From NCBI GenBank assembly GCA_029974835.1, contig JARKQN010000071.1:1-64000 (forward strand): 64,000 bases of DNA, read 5' to 3'. The DNA is from Bacteroidales bacterium (GTDB lineage Bacteria > Bacteroidota > Bacteroidia > Bacteroidales > VadinHA17). Each line of letters opens with the position of its first letter. Position 1 is the first letter of the stretch. Below are positions 63,245-64,000 of the stretch, piece by piece. Below the pieces are notes generated by a model. The model did not search any database, had not been told where the DNA came from, and saw only the letters and a program-made list of their open reading frames with translations. The position numbers were made by a program, and so were the translations under genes.

Positions 63245-64000
63245 ATTAATTTATAATGAATTACATTTTTATTTTTTGATTCAACCAATTGTATAATATA
63301 ATTTGTTCCATGTGTAATGTTGTACAGTGGTATAAGTAAGAAATTTAACATTGCGAGATCAAATTCCTTTCCGTATGGCATCACATTGAAAATCTTGTAA
63401 AAGTTATCCTCCCATTCATAATCGCGATCATTAATTCGATAATAGCTGCCATTTAATGTGTATAGCGTTTGCAACAATAAATCGGGTATGCAGATATGAT
63501 ATTGAAGTGCTCCATTCTTATGAATCCAATCCATTTCTTCCTTCCAATTGGTTATGTTTTCCTTCTTCATAAAATCTTTCAACTCATTGTCCATCCGATT
63601 CCTGTGTCTGTCGTACCATTCTTTCTGATAGTCCATCTGAAATTTGAAAAAGTGTGTAATTGATAACATCACTATTAATGCCTGTTCAACTTCCATATTG
63701 ATTGTTCCATCATAATATTTTTTGTTGGCAAGGTCAATTATCAAATCGATTTTACTTTCGTTTAAAATTTTATTACCCATTTTATAGTCATCTATCAGAG
63801 ATTCAATGGTTTTGCGACCAGACCAGAATCCCAGAGCACATCCTGTTTCACAGTAAAATTGAATTATGTCACTTATTGATTCGATATGAATACCGGATCC
63901 CAGGAATAATGTACGGGCACCGTCGCCCTCACCGGATTCAAGTAGAACCTGATAATAATAATTCTGTTCCTCATCTGATACCTTAACAAGGAATTTATGG
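63241..64000 (-). CDS. Unknown mobile-element protein, 5' truncated by window end
   Basis: The frame is open from the right window edge: reading the minus strand from base 63,999 gives HKFLVKVSDEEQNYYYQVLL and on without a stop into the frame that includes the Met at 63780. That Met is therefore internal, and the gene is longer than it first appears, with at least 253 residues in view. No known domain. The visible part is helical with many aromatic and charged residues (WIHKNGALQYHICIPDLLLQ; YEWEDNFYKIFNVMPYG). It overlaps the winged-helix gene by 4 bases (ATGA), so the two likely act together. Confidence 0.7.
   Translation of the reverse strand, partial: HKFLVKVSDEEQNYYYQVLLESGEGDGARTLFLGSGIHIESISDIIQFYCETGCALGFWSGRKTIESLIDDYKMGNKILNESKIDLIIDLANKKYYDGTINMEVEQALIVMLSITHFFKFQMDYQKEWYDRHRNRMDNELKDFMKKENITNWKEEMDWIHKNGALQYHICIPDLLLQTLYTLNGSYYRINDRDYEWEDNFYKIFNVMPYGKEFDLAMLNFLLIPLYNITHGTNYIIQLVESKNKNVIHYKLI

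Larger units (their letters stand above)
56505..64000. mobile_element. Integrated mobile element (left end in window, right end beyond it)
   Basis: From about 56.5 kb the sequence becomes visibly richer in A and T, and gene content shifts to recombinases, HTH regulators, a replication-type protein and unknown genes. The boundary coincides with the truncated TIGR02757 gene and a large serine recombinase at the element edge. The exact left attachment site cannot be fixed without the right junction. No conjugation genes are visible in the 7.5 kb present. Confidence 0.75.

Noticed and set aside
1-64000. CRISPR arrays, tRNA and rRNA genes
   Set aside because: No regularly spaced direct repeats with unique spacers and no cloverleaf or ribosomal RNA sequence were recognised on either strand.

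Overview
The window comes from a member of the phylum Bacteroidota, probably a free-living or environmental Bacteroidales-type lineage. The evidence is the gene content: type IX secretion (gliding-type C-terminal domain, PorP/SprF), fused SecDF, DUF4783 beside nadC, an NtrY-like kinase, Porin_10-type and TIGR02757-type families. Many genes are also preceded by the Bacteroidota -7 promoter element TAnnTTTG. Shine-Dalgarno sequences are mostly absent, as expected for the phylum.

Positions 1-9,400 are the division and cell-wall cluster in canonical order: mraY (5' end cut by the window), murD, ftsW, murG, murC, ftsQ, ftsA, ftsZ, tightly packed with ATGA overlaps. Envelope genes follow to about 15 kb: a putative porin, an MltF-like lytic transglycosylase lipoprotein, a Nudix hydrolase and a LolC/E-type permease. 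Positions 14,638-15,141 are non-coding and hold degenerate CGCGGAT-rich repeats. From 15 to 30 kb the genes are mainly housekeeping: a NamZ-like muramidase, an aminotransferase, an M28 peptidase lipoprotein, valS, an unrecognised lipoprotein, a glutamine synthetase, nadC, a DUF4783 protein, rlmH, and a 1238-residue membrane histidine kinase.

Positions 29,978-40,809 look like one secretion and surface locus. It holds a 1401-residue type IX substrate (Gly-rich segment, tandem Ig-like repeats, CHU_C sorting domain), PorP/SprF, a PD40-PKD protein, a secreted protein of unknown family, and a transmembrane beta-propeller/SpoIIE phosphatase. From 40.8 to 56.5 kb come der, era, an rluB-like gene, glmM, a MacA/permease/TolC export operon, secDF, exbB-exbD, a TatA-like gene, a LolD-like ATPase, and a broken TIGR02757 gene.

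At about 56.5 kb the sequence turns visibly AT-rich and a mobile element begins. A large serine recombinase lies directly against the truncated TIGR02757 gene, suggesting integration into it. The element continues past the right edge. It carries a DUF2130 nuclease-like protein, a short tyrosine recombinase, two small HTH regulators, a replication-type winged-helix protein and a long unknown gene cut by the window end. A G-rich hairpin/G-quadruplex-like patch (58,521-58,570) stands out in its AT-rich surroundings. The least explained parts of the window are this element and the type IX/propeller-phosphatase locus.
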